DNA of 64,000 bases from an uncultured Sphingomonas sp. (GTDB lineage: Bacteria > Pseudomonadota > Alphaproteobacteria > Sphingomonadales > Sphingomonadaceae), in assembly GCF_913777625.1 (NCBI RefSeq), contig NZ_CAJYTI010000005.1, positions 1 to 64,000 of the forward strand. Direction: 5' to 3'. This document shows positions 63,369-64,000 of this stretch, one piece after another. Position 1 is the first letter of the stretch. The number at the start of each line of letters is the position of its first letter. Position numbers and translations under genes: made by a program. Below the pieces are notes generated by a model. That model had not been told where the DNA came from, searched no databases, and saw only the letters and a program-made list of their open reading frames with translations.

Positions 63369-64000
63369 ATGCAATTCGATGTGATCGTGATCGGCGGCGG
63401 CCATGCCGGCACCGAGGCGGCCGCCGCGGCTGCGCGCCGGGGCGCGCGCACGGCGCTGCTCAGCTTCGATCTCGCCAAGCTTGGTGCGATGTCGTGCAAT
63501 CCGGCGATTGGCGGGCTGGGCAAAGGCCACCTCGTCCGCGAGATTGACGCGCTCGACGGTCTGATGGCGCGCGCGGCTGATGCTGCCGGCATCCATTACC
63601 GCATGCTCAACCGCTCCAAGGGGACAGCAGTGCAGGGACCGCGCGTGCAGGCGGACCGGATCCGTTATGCTGCCGCGATCCAGGCAATGCTTCGGACGCA
63701 GGACGGGTTGGCGCTGGTCGAAGGCGAGGCCGAGGCGCTGGTGCTGGACGGTGGCCGGATTGCCGGCGTCCAGCTCCGTGACGGCAGCATTCTGGCAGCA
63801 TCGGCGGTGGTTCTTGCAACCGGTACCTTTTTGGGCGGCCGGTTGTTCCGTGGCGAAGAGCGGTTCGAGGGCGGACGGGTAGGGGAGGCGTCTGCGCTTC
63901 GCCTGGCGGCGCAGCTGCGCGAATTGGCGCTGCCGATGGGGCGGCTCAAGACGGGGACGCCGCCGCGTCTCGACGGGCGGACGATCGACTGGGCGCGTAC
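63369..64000 (+). CDS. mnmG: MnmG (GidA), 5' part
   Basis: First ~210 residues, running off the window. FAD-binding [20 protein letters not shown] opens the protein; [50 protein letters not shown] and [13 protein letters not shown] follow in MnmG order. It is the partner of MnmE in tRNA wobble-uridine modification. The parS palindrome lies between the two genes. Confidence 0.96.
   Translation, partial: MQFDVIVIGGGHAGTEAAAAAARRGARTALLSFDLAKLGAMSCNPAIGGLGKGHLVREIDALDGLMARAADAAGIHYRMLNRSKGTAVQGPRVQADRIRYAAAIQAMLRTQDGLALVEGEAEALVLDGGRIAGVQLRDGSILAASAVVLATGTFLGGRLFRGEERFEGGRVGEASALRLAAQLRELALPMGRLKTGTPPRLDGRTIDWAR

Overview
The window is GC-rich chromosomal DNA from an alphaproteobacterium, most likely a sphingomonad (Sphingomonas or a close relative). 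The evidence is the gene content: class I lysyl-tRNA synthetase, MmcB, DUF1491, DUF6489, CrtZ, a CDC48-type AAA ATPase, the order ppsR-maf-aroE-coaE-dnaQ facing hemE-hemJ-rho-mnmE-mnmG, and a dense cluster of GANTC (CcrM-type) sites. Coding density is very high. I see no insertion sequence, prophage or CRISPR array, and no gap over 300 bases; the largest (42.7-43.0 kb) holds a probable small or leader RNA.

Layout. 0-3.5 kb: end of sucC, a GFA protein, etfBA and a PhyH-like dioxygenase. 3.5-5.6 kb: a SigK/RskA-like ECF sigma and anti-sigma pair beside a fasciclin gene, with a matching promoter-like motif before both the sigma and the fasciclin gene. 5.6-12.97 kb: APC and MFS transporters, nhaA, lysyl-tRNA synthetase and an ABC-2 exporter. 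13-24.3 kb: a short chemoreceptor, CocE hydrolase, glpX, hom, a 2OG oxygenase, a Bcr-type exporter, an acidic protein and an orphan ExbD. 24.3-31.2 kb: lipoproteins, an extensin-like protein, a LOG-family protein, feoAB, a 36-residue acidic protein, DUF72, a FadR-type regulator and tRNA-Gly(GCC). 31.4-40.2 kb: thioredoxin-TPR and LON-domain proteins, sigma54-driven PII-amtB, recQ, GAF, a HerA-like ATPase and PAP2. 40.4-50.7 kb: CDC48 ATPase, LysR, crtZ, msrB, PBP1A, the SCO/YcgN/YgjP operon, an ankyrin protein, mmcB and a SleB hydrolase.

50.9-64 kb is the origin-proximal part of the chromosome. A leftward cluster (ppsR, maf, aroE, coaE, dnaQ, hpf, ptsN, thioesterase, DUF1491) and a rightward cluster (hemE, hemJ, rho, ..., mnmE, mnmG) diverge from the ppsR-hemE gap. 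That gap and the start of hemE carry 12 GANTC sites in 234 bases, DnaA-box-like motifs and an IHF-like site, as expected for a Caulobacter-type replication origin. About 7 kb away, between mnmE and mnmG, lies a near-palindromic parS site. The window therefore appears to hold both the replication origin and a centromere element.

Functionally most genes are housekeeping: central metabolism, tRNA modification, haem synthesis, replication and cell-wall work. Visible regulatory logic includes the sigma54 promoter before PII-amtB, a Fur-like palindrome before feoAB, a palindromic operator candidate before exbD, a sigma70 promoter and long leader before rho, and the SigK-like regulon.
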